From the NCBI RefSeq assembly GCF_003626595.1, contig NZ_RBAK01000001.1, positions 558,001-622,000 on the forward strand: a stretch of DNA of 64,000 nucleotides, in the 5' to 3' direction. The position numbers were made by a program, and so were the translations under genes. The notes beneath the pieces were generated by a model. The model worked only from the letters and a program-made list of their open reading frames with translations, was not told where the DNA came from and ran no database searches. The DNA is from Micromonospora endolithica. GTDB lineage: Bacteria > Actinomycetota > Actinomycetes > Mycobacteriales > Micromonosporaceae. This document shows, one piece after another, positions 50,675 through 59,875 of this stretch (its first letter is position 1; each line of letters begins with the position of its first letter).

Positions 50675-51532
50675 TCACCCCCGATTGGACGAATGTGATC
50701 CCGCCGGGAACAGCGCGGCCGGGGTGGCGCCGGCGAACTCGCGAAAATCGCGGATCAGGTGGGCCTGGTCGTAGTAGCCGTACCGGACCGCCAGATGCGC
50801 CCAGCTGCCCGCCGGCGGGACCTCCTCGGCGACCAGGTCCGGCACGAGATCACACACCGCCAGGCCTCGGCGCAACACCGCGTACGTCCGCTGGAAGCGC
50901 AGCAGCCGGACGGTCGTACGCGGGCTCAGGCCAACCTCCCGGTGGAACCGGACGGTGAGGTGCCGGCGGCTCCAGCCCACCTCCTCGGCCAGCTCGCCGA
51001 CCCGGACCGGTCCCCCGGCGCCGGCCAGCCGTCGCCATGCCCACACCAGTCGGGGGTCGACCGGGTCGGTGCCGGCCAGCCGGGCCGCCAGCGTGGCGTC
51101 GAGCAGCGCGAAACGACCGGGCCAGGTCGGCTCCTCGGCCAGCCGGGCGCGCAGCCGGTCCAGCCAGCCCTCTGGCCACCGGTCCACACCCACCGCCCGG
51201 TTCGCCAACTCACCCAGCGGCGCGGCCAGGATCCGGCGCGCCGCCAGCGGGGTCAGCAGCATCTGCACCGCGGCGCCCACCCCGGTCGTGGACGTCTCGC
51301 AGTAGCCGTCGAACGGCCCGGCGACGAAGGAGTCGACCGCGTACGCGCCCCGGCCCGCCGCCCGGGGATCGACCACGTCCAGCGGGGCACCCCAGCCGAG
51401 GATGAGCACCACGAAGGCGCCGGCCGCCTCGTGCCGGACCAGCGGGCCCGACACGGACTCCCGGTAGCCGACATACCGCCCGACGTACCGGCGCAGCCGG
51501 GGCTCGGGCAGGCCGACCACCACCTCGTCCAC
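50675..51532 (-). CDS. AraC-family transcriptional regulator
   Basis: A 285-residue regulator with a ligand-binding N-terminal half and a C-terminal double HTH (VRVGELAEEVGWSRRHLTVRFHREVGLSP near residue 175, then AVRYGYYDQAHLIRDFREFAGATP near 250). GTG 51532 is chosen because GGGAGG lies about ten bases upstream; GTG 51541 would abut that site. It lies just 30 bases after uvrB on the same strand and may be read from the uvrB promoter, which would place it and the VOC gene under damage control. Confidence 0.85.
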   Translation of the reverse strand: MDEVVVGLPEPRLRRYVGRYVGYRESVSGPLVRHEAAGAFVVLILGWGAPLDVVDPRAAGRGAYAVDSFVAGPFDGYCETSTTGVGAAVQMLLTPLAARRILAAPLGELANRAVGVDRWPEGWLDRLRARLAEEPTWPGRFALLDATLAARLAGTDPVDPRLVWAWRRLAGAGGPVRVGELAEEVGWSRRHLTVRFHREVGLSPRTTVRLLRFQRTYAVLRRGLAVCDLVPDLVAEEVPPAGSWAHLAVRYGYYDQAHLIRDFREFAGATPAALFPAGSHSSNRG

Positions 51533-51562
51533 CGTGGTCACCCCTCCCGAGCCCGGGCCCGC

Positions 51563-53668
51563 CTACTTCACGCCGGCGGCGTCCATGCCGCGCAGCTCCT
51601 TCTTCAGGTCCGACACCTCGTCGCGGATGCGCGCCGCCAACTCGAACTGCAACTCCCGCGCCGCCGCCAGCATCTGGTCGTTCAGCTCCTGGATGAGCTG
51701 GGCCAGCTCGGCACGGGCCATGCCCTCCCGGGCCGGACCAGCACCGGTCGCCACCCGGCGGCTGCGGGTCTCCTTCACCGGCGCCTTACCCCGCGACATC
51801 TGCCGCACCGCGCCGCCGACCCGGGTGTCGGTGTCCTCCGCCTCACGGTAGATGTCGTCCAGGATGTCGTGGATCTTCTTCCGCAGCGGCTCCGGGCTGA
51901 TCCCGTTGGCCTCGTTGTGGGCGATCTGCTTGGCCCGCCGCCGGTTGGTCTCGTCGATCGCGTTGGCCATCGACGGGGTGATCTTGTCGGCGTACATGTG
52001 CACCTGCCCGGACACGTTCCGGGCCGCCCGGCCGATGGTCTGGATCAGCGACCGGCCGCTGCGCAGGAAGCCCTCCTTGTCCGCGTCGAGGATCGCCACC
52101 AGCGACACCTCGGGCAGATCGAGACCCTCCCGGAGCAGGTTGATGCCGACCAGCACGTCGTAGTCGCCCTTGCGCAGCTCGCGCAGCAGCTCCACCCGGC
52201 GCAGCGTGTCCACCTCCGAGTGCAGGTAACGCACCCGGATGCCGTTCTCCAGCAGGTAGTCCGACAGGTCCTCGGCCATCTTCTTGGTCAGCGTGGTGAC
52301 CAGCACCCGCTCGTCCCGCTCGGTGCGCAGCTTGATCTCGTGCATCAGGTCGTCGATCTGCCCCTTGGTGGGCTTGATGACGACCTCCGGGTCGACCAGG
52401 CCGGTCGGACGGATCACCTGCTCGACGAACTCCCCCTGAGCCTGCTCCATCTCCCACGTGCCCGGCGTCGCCGACAGGAAGACCATCTGGCCGACCCGCT
52501 CCAGGAACTCGTCGAACCGTAACGGGCGGTTGTCGGCGGCGCTGGGCAGCCGGAAGCCGTGGTCGATGAGCATCCGCTTGCGGGAGGCGTCGCCCTCGTA
52601 CATGCCGCCGATCTGCGGGATCGTCACGTGCGACTCGTCGACCACGGTCAGGTAGTCGTCGGGGAAGTAGTCGAGCAGGCAGTGCGGCGGGCTGCCGGGC
52701 AACCGACCGTCCATGTGCATCGAGTAGTTCTCGATGCCCGAGCAGAATCCGACCTGCCGCATCATCTCGATGTCGTAGGTGGTGCGCATCCGTAGCCGCT
52801 GCGCCTCCAGCAGCTTGCCCTGCCGCTCCAGCTCCGCCAACCGCTCGCCCAGCTCGGCCTCGATGTCGCGGATCGCCCGCTCCATCCGCTCCGGGCCGGC
52901 CGCGTAGTGCGTGGCCGGGAAGATCATCAGATGGTCGACCTCGCGGACCACGTCGCCGGTGAGCGGGTTGAGGTAGTAGAGCTTCTCCACCTCGTCGCCG
53001 AACAGCTCGATCCGGACGGCCAGCTCCTCGTAGGCCGGAATGATCTCCAGGGTGTCGCCCCGGACCCGGAAGGTGCCCCGCTGGAAGGCCATGTCGTTGC
53101 GCGTGTAGCGGATGTCGACCAGCCGGCGCAGCAGCTGGTCGCGGTCCAGCTCCTGGCCGACGGTCATCCGGACCGCGCGGTCCAGGTATTCCTCCGGGGT
53201 GCCCAGGCCGTAGATCGCCGACACGGTCGCGACCACCACCACGTCGCGGCGGGTCAGCAGCGACATCGTCGCCGAGTGACGCAGCCGCTCGACCTCCTCG
53301 TTGATCGAGGAGTCCTTCTCGATGTAGGTGTCGGTCTGCGGGATGTAGGCCTCGGGCTGGTAGTAGTCGTAGTAGGAGACGAAGTATTCGACGGCGTTGT
53401 GCGGCAGCAGCTCGCTGAACTCCTTGGCCAGCTGCGCGCAGAGCGTCTTGTTGGGCGCCAGCACGAGCGTCGGCCGCTGCAACCGCTCGACCAGCCACGC
53501 CGTGGTGGCGCTCTTGCCGGTGCCGGTCGCGCCGAGCAGGACGGTGTTGCGGTCGCCGCGCCGCACCCGACGCTCCAACTCGTCGATCGCCGCCGGCTGG
53601 TCGCCGGCCGGCTGGAAGTCGCTGACGACCTGGAACCGGCCGTCGAGACGGGGAATGTCGAGCGCCAT
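51563..53668 (-). CDS. uvrB: Excinuclease ABC subunit B
   Basis: Central helicase-like subunit of nucleotide excision repair, loaded by UvrA and joined by UvrC. The 701-residue protein has Walker [16 protein letters not shown] near residue 43, the beta-hairpin region around [12 protein letters not shown] near 97, the DEAD-like box [12 protein letters not shown] near 335, QTIGRAARN near 545 and a C-terminal UVR domain ([27 protein letters not shown]) that binds UvrC. ATG 53668 is the standard start; the open frame upstream is chance. The -10 box ends seven bases before it. Confidence 0.96.
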   Translation of the reverse strand: MALDIPRLDGRFQVVSDFQPAGDQPAAIDELERRVRRGDRNTVLLGATGTGKSATTAWLVERLQRPTLVLAPNKTLCAQLAKEFSELLPHNAVEYFVSYYDYYQPEAYIPQTDTYIEKDSSINEEVERLRHSATMSLLTRRDVVVVATVSAIYGLGTPEEYLDRAVRMTVGQELDRDQLLRRLVDIRYTRNDMAFQRGTFRVRGDTLEIIPAYEELAVRIELFGDEVEKLYYLNPLTGDVVREVDHLMIFPATHYAAGPERMERAIRDIEAELGERLAELERQGKLLEAQRLRMRTTYDIEMMRQVGFCSGIENYSMHMDGRLPGSPPHCLLDYFPDDYLTVVDESHVTIPQIGGMYEGDASRKRMLIDHGFRLPSAADNRPLRFDEFLERVGQMVFLSATPGTWEMEQAQGEFVEQVIRPTGLVDPEVVIKPTKGQIDDLMHEIKLRTERDERVLVTTLTKKMAEDLSDYLLENGIRVRYLHSEVDTLRRVELLRELRKGDYDVLVGINLLREGLDLPEVSLVAILDADKEGFLRSGRSLIQTIGRAARNVSGQVHMYADKITPSMANAIDETNRRRAKQIAHNEANGISPEPLRKKIHDILDDIYREAEDTDTRVGGAVRQMSRGKAPVKETRSRRVATGAGPAREGMARAELAQLIQELNDQMLAAARELQFELAARIRDEVSDLKKELRGMDAAGVK

Positions 53669-53675
53669 GACCCCA

Positions 53676-53697
53676 ACGGTACGCCCGGGGTCCGACA
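53676..53697 (-). promoter_or_regulatory. uvrB promoter with RecA-NDp/PafBC-type motif (leaderless)
   Basis: On the minus strand TGTC (53697-53694), 12 bases, then TACCGT (53681-53676), followed seven bases later by the uvrB ATG. The base after TGTC is G. The same spacing is seen before uvrA, uvrC, recQ and polA. Confidence 0.75.
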
Positions 53698-54115
53698 CTC
53701 CGGACCGACTACCGGCGGTCCCTGATCGGCTTCGATATTCCCATTGTGTGGCCCATCTCACGGGGCTACGCTCTGCACGTAGGCCGCTCGCGGCGGCCGA
53801 CCGGGCAGGTGGCCTGGCCGTCAAGGGCGGCCGCCCCCGGCACAGGGGTCGCAGCACCCGGCACGCCCGGCGTGCGCACCCGACGTGGTCGCGCTGAAGG
53901 CGCAGACCGGCCGCCGCGAGCGCCCCTGCACGTCGCCACGCGACGTCCCGGGTCGCCACCCTCCCCCACTGCCCTCCTCGCCCGCCCCGCCGCGAGCGCC
54001 CGGCGCGCCGTGATCGCCCGGCCCGCCGTGATCGCCCGGCGCGCCCTCGTCGCCCGGTACGCCGTCGGCCCGCGGCTCCTCGTCACCCCACGGCGGTGAG
54101 GCCCGTTCAACATCC
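53698..54115. other. 418-base gap with short tandem repeats, no gene assigned
   Basis: Between uvrB and the 54116 gene. At about 54000-54060 an 18-base unit (GCCGTGATCGCCCGG plus three bases) recurs two to three times with variation. A plus-strand frame (GTG 53746 to TGA 54099, 117 residues) keeps GC-rich third positions but is Arg/Ala/Pro-rich and has no recognisable domain or ribosome site. A minus-strand frame reads the repeats as Gly-X-Y ([19 protein letters not shown]) but has no start codon near. Neither is called as a gene. Confidence 0.4.
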
Positions 54116-55672
54116 GTGACGTCCTCCGCCGGCCCCGGCCCCTCGTCCGGGGTTCCGACCCCCGCCACCGCCGCCGACCGGCTGCCGGTCCCGCCCGGCA
54201 GCCGGCGGTCACGCCGCGCGGCCTCGGCCGCCGACCGGCCGCCGGAGGTCACGCCGCCGCCCGCCGACGCCCAGACCGGGACCATCCCGCGGGTGGGGGC
54301 CGGTCGCCGGCGTACCGTCCTGGTGTTGCTGGCCATGGTCGCCGTCCTCGCCGCCGGCGGTCTCGTGGCGGGGCTGAGCTGGACACCCGAGCCGTCGGAA
54401 CCACCCCGGGCGGCGACCGCCGACGAACGCGCCCGGCTGTCCGCCATGCGGGTCACCAACTACCGCGACCTGCGGGCCGGCGTACACGTCACGGCCGGCG
54501 CCGGGGCCACCCGCGTCGAACTGGTCGGCTGGGTCGACTGGTCCCGTTCCCTGGCCTACCTGGACGTCGGCGGGCCGGGGGCCGGGGCGGAACGCGGGCT
54601 GCTCCAGGCCACCCCGGCGGTCACCGTGCTCCGGCCGGACCCGGACGCGGTACCCACCCCGGCCACGCCGCCCCTGGTACCGCCGGCAGACCGGTGGCGC
54701 CTGCACGACCTGCCCGTGAACGGTGGCCTCGGCCCGGTGCTGGACCTGCTCTTCGGGCTCGCCGCCGACCGCCCGGACCCGGCCGGGGATCCCGCCGCCG
54801 TGCGCTGGATCGGCCGGGACACCGTCGAGGCCGAGCCGGTGGACATCCTCCAGGCCCCGGCCACCGGCGCCGACCGGGGCGCCGGCGGACAGCCTCGGCA
54901 CTGGCTGGACCGGGACGCCCGGCTGCACCGGCTGGAGTCCGCGCTGCCCGGCACCGGCCCGGTCACCGTCGTCCTCAACCGGACCGACCGTCCCACCCTC
55001 CGGCCGGTCGACCCGCTCGGCGGGCACCCCGGGCTGCCCCGCGTCCTCGGCCCCGCCGAGCAGGGCCGGTGGGACCGGTTGCCGGCCCGGCTGCGCGCCC
55101 GTGGCGGTGCCACGGTCACCCTGACCGCCCCGGTCGGCACCCGCACCAACCTGCGCGGCTCCGGCTGGGTCGACTGGATCGGACGGGCCGCGTACCTGAC
55201 GGTCACCGACCTCGTCGTTCCCGACCGGCGGACGCTGCTGCGGCGCGCCGGCGGGCGTACCACCCGGCAGGCCGCGCCGGCCGGAGTTGTCGGTGGCACC
55301 GCCGAGGCAACCGGCCGCCCGCCGTTGCCACCGCCGGCGCGCGGCTGGCGGACCGATCCGGCCCGGGACGAGCTGGCCGTGCTGCTGGACGCGGCACTCG
55401 GCGCGGGCGGCGCCGGTCCGGCCGGCACCGTCCGCCGGATCCGCGGCGACAATCTCCACCGCCGGGCCGTGGACGTGGTGGAGGTACGGACGGCGAGAAC
55501 CGTGCTGCGCTACTGGATCGACCGCGACGGCCTGCTGCGCCGGCTGGAACTGCGTACCGGGGCCGGTGTCTGGGCGCAGCTCGACCTCTCCCCCGGTCGG
55601 GTGCCCCGGGTCGGCCCGGCGCCCGCCCGACCGCCCTCGGCACGGCCGCCCGCGACCGCCACCGGCCGCTGA
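54116..55672 (+). CDS. Membrane-anchored protein with two LolA/LppX-like repeats
   Basis: A 518-residue protein of unassigned family. A cytosolic N-terminal tail of about 65 residues (Pro/Ala/Arg-rich) precedes one hydrophobic helix (TVLVLLAMVAVLAAGGLVAG, about 67-86), so most of the protein is outside. The outer part is an internal duplication: each half has a GWVDW..R.AYL strand pair (near residues 138 and 348) and a closing WxDRD..L.RLE motif (near 262 and 463), which recall the LolA/LppX/LprG barrel. GTG 54116 has no good ribosome site. It ends four bases from the convergent coaE stop. Confidence 0.7.
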   Translation: MTSSAGPGPSSGVPTPATAADRLPVPPGSRRSRRAASAADRPPEVTPPPADAQTGTIPRVGAGRRRTVLVLLAMVAVLAAGGLVAGLSWTPEPSEPPRAATADERARLSAMRVTNYRDLRAGVHVTAGAGATRVELVGWVDWSRSLAYLDVGGPGAGAERGLLQATPAVTVLRPDPDAVPTPATPPLVPPADRWRLHDLPVNGGLGPVLDLLFGLAADRPDPAGDPAAVRWIGRDTVEAEPVDILQAPATGADRGAGGQPRHWLDRDARLHRLESALPGTGPVTVVLNRTDRPTLRPVDPLGGHPGLPRVLGPAEQGRWDRLPARLRARGGATVTLTAPVGTRTNLRGSGWVDWIGRAAYLTVTDLVVPDRRTLLRRAGGRTTRQAAPAGVVGGTAEATGRPPLPPPARGWRTDPARDELAVLLDAALGAGGAGPAGTVRRIRGDNLHRRAVDVVEVRTARTVLRYWIDRDGLLRRLELRTGAGVWAQLDLSPGRVPRVGPAPARPPSARPPATATGR

Positions 55673-55676
55673 CCGG

Positions 55677-56858
55677 TCAGGGACGCCAACCGGTCTGCGC
55701 GGCCCACTCCTCGGCCCGCAACTGCTCCTCGTCGAACCAGGGATCCTTGGCGGTGGCGTAGGCCGCGCCGTCCGGCACCGAGGCGACCAGCTCGCGCTTC
55801 AACATCAGGTACGCGGAACGCTGGTCCGGGTCGGCCCGCAGGTGATCGCGCATCAGCAACGCGTACCGCCAGCCGGGCGAGTCGGCCTCCCGGACGTGCA
55901 GGTTCACCGGCCGGGCCGGGTCGGCGCTGCCGTGCAGCCGCTTCGGCCACCGGCCGCTGCTCGGCGGGCGGGGCGCGTCCCACCAGTCGCCCGGCAGGCG
56001 GGGGAAGCCGGCGTCGGCGAGCCGTTGCGCCAGCGGTCCGTCCGCGTCGGCCAGCCGCGGCACGGTGAGCTGGATGTCGATCACGTCCTTGGCGGCGAGC
56101 CCCGGGACGGCGGTCGAACCGATGTGGTCGATCCGCGGGTCCGCCGGGGCGAGGGCGTGCCGGATCCGGGCGGCCAGGCGGGCGTACTGCTGCGGCCACG
56201 TCGGATCCGCCTCGACCAACGCCAGCCGCTCCGGTCGGGCCGCCCGCCGCTGGCGCACGTTCGCCTCGTAGGGCCGCAGCCGGGAGTCCCACAACGCGTC
56301 CACCGCCGCGTGCAGGTCCGCGAGGCTGCCGTCGTTGGTCAGCACCACGTCTGCCGCCGCCCGCCGCCGGGCGTCGTCGGCCTGCGCGGCGATGCGCCGC
56401 TCGGCCTCCGCCCGGTCCATCCCCCGGTCGCGGGCCAGCCGCTCCAGCCGCGTGGCGACCTCGGTCTGCACCACGACCACCAGATGGTACGAGGGCGCGA
56501 GCCCCACCTCGACCAGCAGCGGCACGTCGTTGACCACGACCGCGTCCCGTGCCGCCGCCGCGGCCAGCTCGGCGGTACGCGCGCGCACCCGCGGGTGGAT
56601 GATCGCCTCCAGCCGTCGCCGGGCCGGCTCGTCGGCGAACACGGTCGCCCCCAACGCCGCCCGGTCGAGCGTCCCGTCGGGGCCCAGCACCCGCGCGGAG
56701 AAGGTGTCCACGATGGCGGCCAGCCCCTCGGTGCCCGGCCCGACCACCTCCCGCGCCACCACGTCCGCGTCGATCAGCACCGCACCCCGCTCGGCCAGCC
56801 GCGCCGACACGGCGCTCTTGCCCGACCCGATCCCACCGGTCAAACCCACCATCAGCAC
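55677..56858 (-). CDS. coaE: Dephospho-CoA kinase fused to a GrpB-family domain
   Basis: The N-terminal 200 residues are CoaE, the last step of coenzyme A synthesis (P-loop VGLTGGIGSGKSAVSA near residue 4, DADVVAREVV near 33, DVPLLVE near 110). Residues about 215-393 are a GrpB (UPF0157) nucleotidyltransferase-like domain (DPRIDHIGSTAVPGLAAKDVIDI near 255). This fusion is common in actinobacteria. GTG 56858 is preferred because homologues begin ML-x-VGLTGG; ATG 56852 is possible. Neither has a ribosome site. Confidence 0.92.
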   Translation of the reverse strand: MLMVGLTGGIGSGKSAVSARLAERGAVLIDADVVAREVVGPGTEGLAAIVDTFSARVLGPDGTLDRAALGATVFADEPARRRLEAIIHPRVRARTAELAAAAARDAVVVNDVPLLVEVGLAPSYHLVVVVQTEVATRLERLARDRGMDRAEAERRIAAQADDARRRAAADVVLTNDGSLADLHAAVDALWDSRLRPYEANVRQRRAARPERLALVEADPTWPQQYARLAARIRHALAPADPRIDHIGSTAVPGLAAKDVIDIQLTVPRLADADGPLAQRLADAGFPRLPGDWWDAPRPPSSGRWPKRLHGSADPARPVNLHVREADSPGWRYALLMRDHLRADPDQRSAYLMLKRELVASVPDGAAYATAKDPWFDEEQLRAEEWAAQTGWRP

Positions 56859-57075
56859 GACATCAGTCAACCGGATCGCCCCCGACCCGCCAAACCGGCC
56901 CACCCCGTACCGTCGCGCACCAGCCCGAACGGCGCCGCCGGACACCACACCGAGCCGGGCGGGCGAGCCAGGACGGGCCGGCCGGGCCGGCCGCCGGACA
57001 AAGTCCCGTGATCCACCGTGGAGGCCCGCGTCAGCAGGCGGAGGAGGGCGAGATGCGGTGGCGGTGGTAAGGCGA

Positions 57076-57118
57076 GGGCCCCGCCCCCGGCGATCTCTCG
57101 ATCGCGGGGACGGGGCCC
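57076..57118 (-). terminator. rpsA terminator
   Basis: Long inverted repeat with arms at about 57076-57094 and 57101-57118 (GGGCCCCG against CGGGGCCC, with small mismatches and a 6-base loop), 16 bases after the rpsA stop. Confidence 0.75.
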
Positions 57119-57134
57119 GTCGTCGTTCAGCGGG

Positions 57135-58631
57135 TCACTTGCCGCCGGCGAGCTTCTCCCGCAGAGCGGCGAGCGCCTCGTCGGTGGCCAGGGTGCCGGC
57201 CGGCTCCTCGGCCTGACGGCTCGGGGCCGTGCTGGTCGAGGTGGTGGTGCCAGCACCGGCGGACACCGGCGGCGCCGGGTTCGCGGCGGCCTCGGCGTCG
57301 GCGGCCCGGGAGGTCTGCACCTGCTTGGTGTGGGCCTCCCAGCGCTGACGCGCCTCGGCGTACTGGTTCTCCCAGGTCTCGCGCTGCTTGTCGTACCCCT
57401 CGAGCCACTCGCCCGTCTCCGGGTCGAAGCCCTCCGGGTAGATGTAGTTGCCCTCGGTGTCGTACGTCGCGGCCATGCCGTAGAGGGTCGGGTCGAAGTG
57501 CTCCTCGCCCTCGACGAAGCCCTCGTTGGCCTGCTTGAGCGACAGCGAGATCCGGCGACGCTCGAGGTCGATGTCGATGACCTTGACCATGACCTCGGAG
57601 CCGACCTGGACGACCTGCTCCGGGATCTCCACGTGGCGCTCGGCCAGCTCGGAGATGTGGACCAGGCCCTCGATGCCGTCGTCCACCCGGACGAAGGCGC
57701 CGAACGGCACCAGCTTGGTGACCTTACCCGGCACGATCTGCTGGATCGCGTGGGTGCGGGCGAACTGCCGCCACGGGTCCTCCTGGGTCGCCTTCAGCGA
57801 CAGCGAGACCCGCTCGCGGTCCAGGTCGACGTCCAGGACCTCGACCTCGACCTCCTGGCCGACCTCGACGACCTCGGACGGGTGGTCGATGTGCTTCCAG
57901 GACAGCTCGGAGACGTGCACCAGGCCATCCACGCCACCCAGGTCGACGAACGCGCCGAAGTTGACGATCGAGGACACGACGCCCTTGCGGACCTGGCCCT
58001 TCTGCAGCTTGTTGAGGAACTCGGTGCGCACCTCGGACTGCGTCTGCTCCAGCCACGCCCGGCGGGACAGGACCACGTTGTTGCGGTTCTTGTCCAGCTC
58101 GATGATCTTCGCCTCGAGCTCACGGCCGACGTACGGCTGGAGGTCGCGCACCCGCCGCATCTCGACCAGGGACGCGGGCAGGAAGCCGCGCAGCCCGATG
58201 TCGAGGATGAGGCCGCCCTTGACCACCTCGATGACGGAGCCGCGGACGACGCCGTCCTCGTCCTTGATCTTCTCGATCGTGCCCCAGGCCCGCTCGTACT
58301 GCGCCCGCTTCTTGGAGAGGATCAGACGCCCCTCCTTGTCCTCCTTCTGGAGGACCAGGGCCTCGATGTGGTCACCGACCGAGACGACCTCGGCGGGGTC
58401 CACGTCGTGCTTGATCGACAACTCCCGAGAGGGGATGACACCCTCGGTCTTGTAGCCGATGTCGAGCAGGACCTCGTCCCGATCGACCTTGACGACGGTG
58501 CCTTCGACAATGTCGCCGTCGTTGAAGTACTTGATGGTCTCGTCGATCGCGGCGAGGAAAGCCTCCTCGGAACCGAGATCGTCGTGGGTGACCCGGGTGG
58601 CGCTCGAGGGGGCCTCGATGCTGCTCGTCAT
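57135..58631 (-). CDS. rpsA: 30S ribosomal protein S1
   Basis: mRNA-binding ribosomal protein. The 498-residue product has four S1 OB-fold domains: about 40-110 (DGDIVEGTVVKVDRDEVLLD), 125-195, 210-280 (VVSSIVNFGAFVDLGGVDGL) and 295-365 (VTKLVPFGAFVRVDDGIEGL), four rather than the six of E. coli as usual in actinobacteria. A C-terminal tail of about 130 residues has a Trp/Tyr/Glu-rich stretch and ends in a low-complexity Ser/Thr/Ala region. ATG 58631 is chosen from homology; the frame is open 30 codons further upstream. There is no strong ribosome site, as is common for rpsA. Confidence 0.95.
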   Translation of the reverse strand: MTSSIEAPSSATRVTHDDLGSEEAFLAAIDETIKYFNDGDIVEGTVVKVDRDEVLLDIGYKTEGVIPSRELSIKHDVDPAEVVSVGDHIEALVLQKEDKEGRLILSKKRAQYERAWGTIEKIKDEDGVVRGSVIEVVKGGLILDIGLRGFLPASLVEMRRVRDLQPYVGRELEAKIIELDKNRNNVVLSRRAWLEQTQSEVRTEFLNKLQKGQVRKGVVSSIVNFGAFVDLGGVDGLVHVSELSWKHIDHPSEVVEVGQEVEVEVLDVDLDRERVSLSLKATQEDPWRQFARTHAIQQIVPGKVTKLVPFGAFVRVDDGIEGLVHISELAERHVEIPEQVVQVGSEVMVKVIDIDLERRRISLSLKQANEGFVEGEEHFDPTLYGMAATYDTEGNYIYPEGFDPETGEWLEGYDKQRETWENQYAEARQRWEAHTKQVQTSRAADAEAAANPAPPVSAGAGTTTSTSTAPSRQAEEPAGTLATDEALAALREKLAGGK

Positions 58632-58811
58632 GTGGGCGGTTGCTCCGGTCGGATGGGTTGTCACAGCAGGCGTGGTGTCGCGGTGACCTGTTCGCGCCGA
58701 CGGATCCGTCGCCGGGCACACCGAACGATCAGCATGTGAAGATCATTGAGTGGCTCCGGTGACCGCACACCTGCTCCCTGCCGAGGCACACGATCCGCGA
58801 GCGCATCGTCT

Positions 58812-58842
58812 AGCCTACCCGCTGCATTACCACAGCGTGCAA
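58812..58842 (-). promoter_or_regulatory. Possible rpsA promoter
   Basis: On the minus strand TTGCAC (58842-58837), a 19-base spacer (longer than optimal) and TAGGCT (58817-58812). Transcription from here would give a leader of about 170 bases, in which autogenous control is often found for S1. The rest of the 387-base gap between rpsA and the 59019 gene shows no gene. Confidence 0.5.
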
Positions 58843-59006
58843 GGCCTCCCAGGTCCTCGCTGCCTCGCCACCTGCGAAAGCGGAAATTTCGCCCGGCTCA
58901 CGCCTCGCCTGTCACCTGCGTCACAGCGGCACCGCGCGAACGGTAGCGCCACCGGAGCGGCGGTCACCCGGCGGGGTGCCGCCCGCCCACCGCCGGGGTC
59001 GGGGCC

Positions 59007-59012
59007 TAGCGT
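59007..59012 (+). promoter_or_regulatory. -10 box of a leaderless promoter
   Basis: TAGCGT ends six bases before GTG 59019 and no ribosome site is present. Confidence 0.6.
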
Positions 59013-59018
59013 GGGCGG

Positions 59019-59819
59019 GTGGACGACGACAGCAGGGTGATCCGCCGCCGGGTCGGCGACGCCGAGGTCCGCCGCGCCAACCGCGGCTGGTGGGACTCCG
59101 ACGCCGACGACTACCAGGCCGAGCACGGGGCGTTCCTCGGCGACCTGGACTTCGTCTGGTGTCCCGAGGGTGTCCGGGAGGCCGACGTACACCTGCTGGG
59201 TGAGCTGGCCGGGCGGCGGGTGCTGGAGCTGGGCGGCGGCGCGGCGGCCGGCGCGCGCTGGCTCGCCGCGCAGGGCGCCCGGCCGGTCGCGCTGGACCTG
59301 TCCGCCGGCATGTTGCGGCACGCGGCGCTCGCCGCCGGGCGCACCGGCGTACGCGTGCCGCTGGTGCAGGCCGACGCCCTCGCCCTGCCGTTCGGCGACG
59401 CGGTGTTCGACGTGGTCTGCACGGCGTTCGGCGCGATCCCCTTCGTGGACGACTCGGCCGCCGTCATGCGGGAGGTGTTCCGGGTGCTGCGCCCGGGCGG
59501 CCGGTGGGTGTTCTCGGTGACCCACCCGATGCGCTGGATCTTCCTGGACGACCCGGGCGAGGGCGGACTGACCGCGGTGCACTCGTACTTCGACCGCTCC
59601 CCGTACGTGGAGCAGGACGAGCGCGGCGTCGCCACCTATGTCGAGCAGCACCGCACCCTGGGCGACCGGATCCGGGAGCTGGTCGGCGCCGGGTTCCGGC
59701 TGACCGACCTGGTGGAGCCGGAGTGGCCGGCGGGCCACGAGGGGGTGTGGGGGCAGTGGAGTCCGCTGCGCGGCCGGCTCTTCCCCGGCACCGCCATCTT
59801 CGTCTGCGACAGACCCTGA
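59019..59819 (+). CDS. Class I SAM-dependent methyltransferase (Methyltransf_11 type)
   Basis: A 266-residue methyltransferase. Motif I is RVLELGGGAAAGARWLAAQG near residue 68, the acidic loop ALDLSAGML near 92, motif II/III DALALPFGDAVFDVVCTAFG near 120, and REVFRVLRPGGRWVFSVTHP near 152. It belongs to the ubiquinone/menaquinone-methylase-like group, but the substrate cannot be told. Leaderless GTG start. It is followed by the Uma2 gene on the same strand, which has its own promoter. Confidence 0.88.
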   Translation: MDDDSRVIRRRVGDAEVRRANRGWWDSDADDYQAEHGAFLGDLDFVWCPEGVREADVHLLGELAGRRVLELGGGAAAGARWLAAQGARPVALDLSAGMLRHAALAAGRTGVRVPLVQADALALPFGDAVFDVVCTAFGAIPFVDDSAAVMREVFRVLRPGGRWVFSVTHPMRWIFLDDPGEGGLTAVHSYFDRSPYVEQDERGVATYVEQHRTLGDRIRELVGAGFRLTDLVEPEWPAGHEGVWGQWSPLRGRLFPGTAIFVCDRP

Positions 59820-59863
59820 CCGTGTCGCACGTCCGGTGCGACCTGCGGTCCGCGCGGCGGCGG

Positions 59864-59869
59864 TAGGCT
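59864..59869 (+). promoter_or_regulatory. -10 box of a leaderless promoter for the Uma2 gene
   Basis: TAGGCT ends six bases before ATG 59876; no ribosome site. Confidence 0.6.
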
Positions 59870-59875
59870 CCCCGC

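Noticed and set aside
53821..54459. Collagen-like Gly-X-Y protein on the minus strand
   Set aside because: The Gly-X-Y run is only about 11 triplets, the frame has no start codon or ribosome site near it, and it overlaps the N-terminal part of the 54116 gene. Kept only as a low-interest observation.
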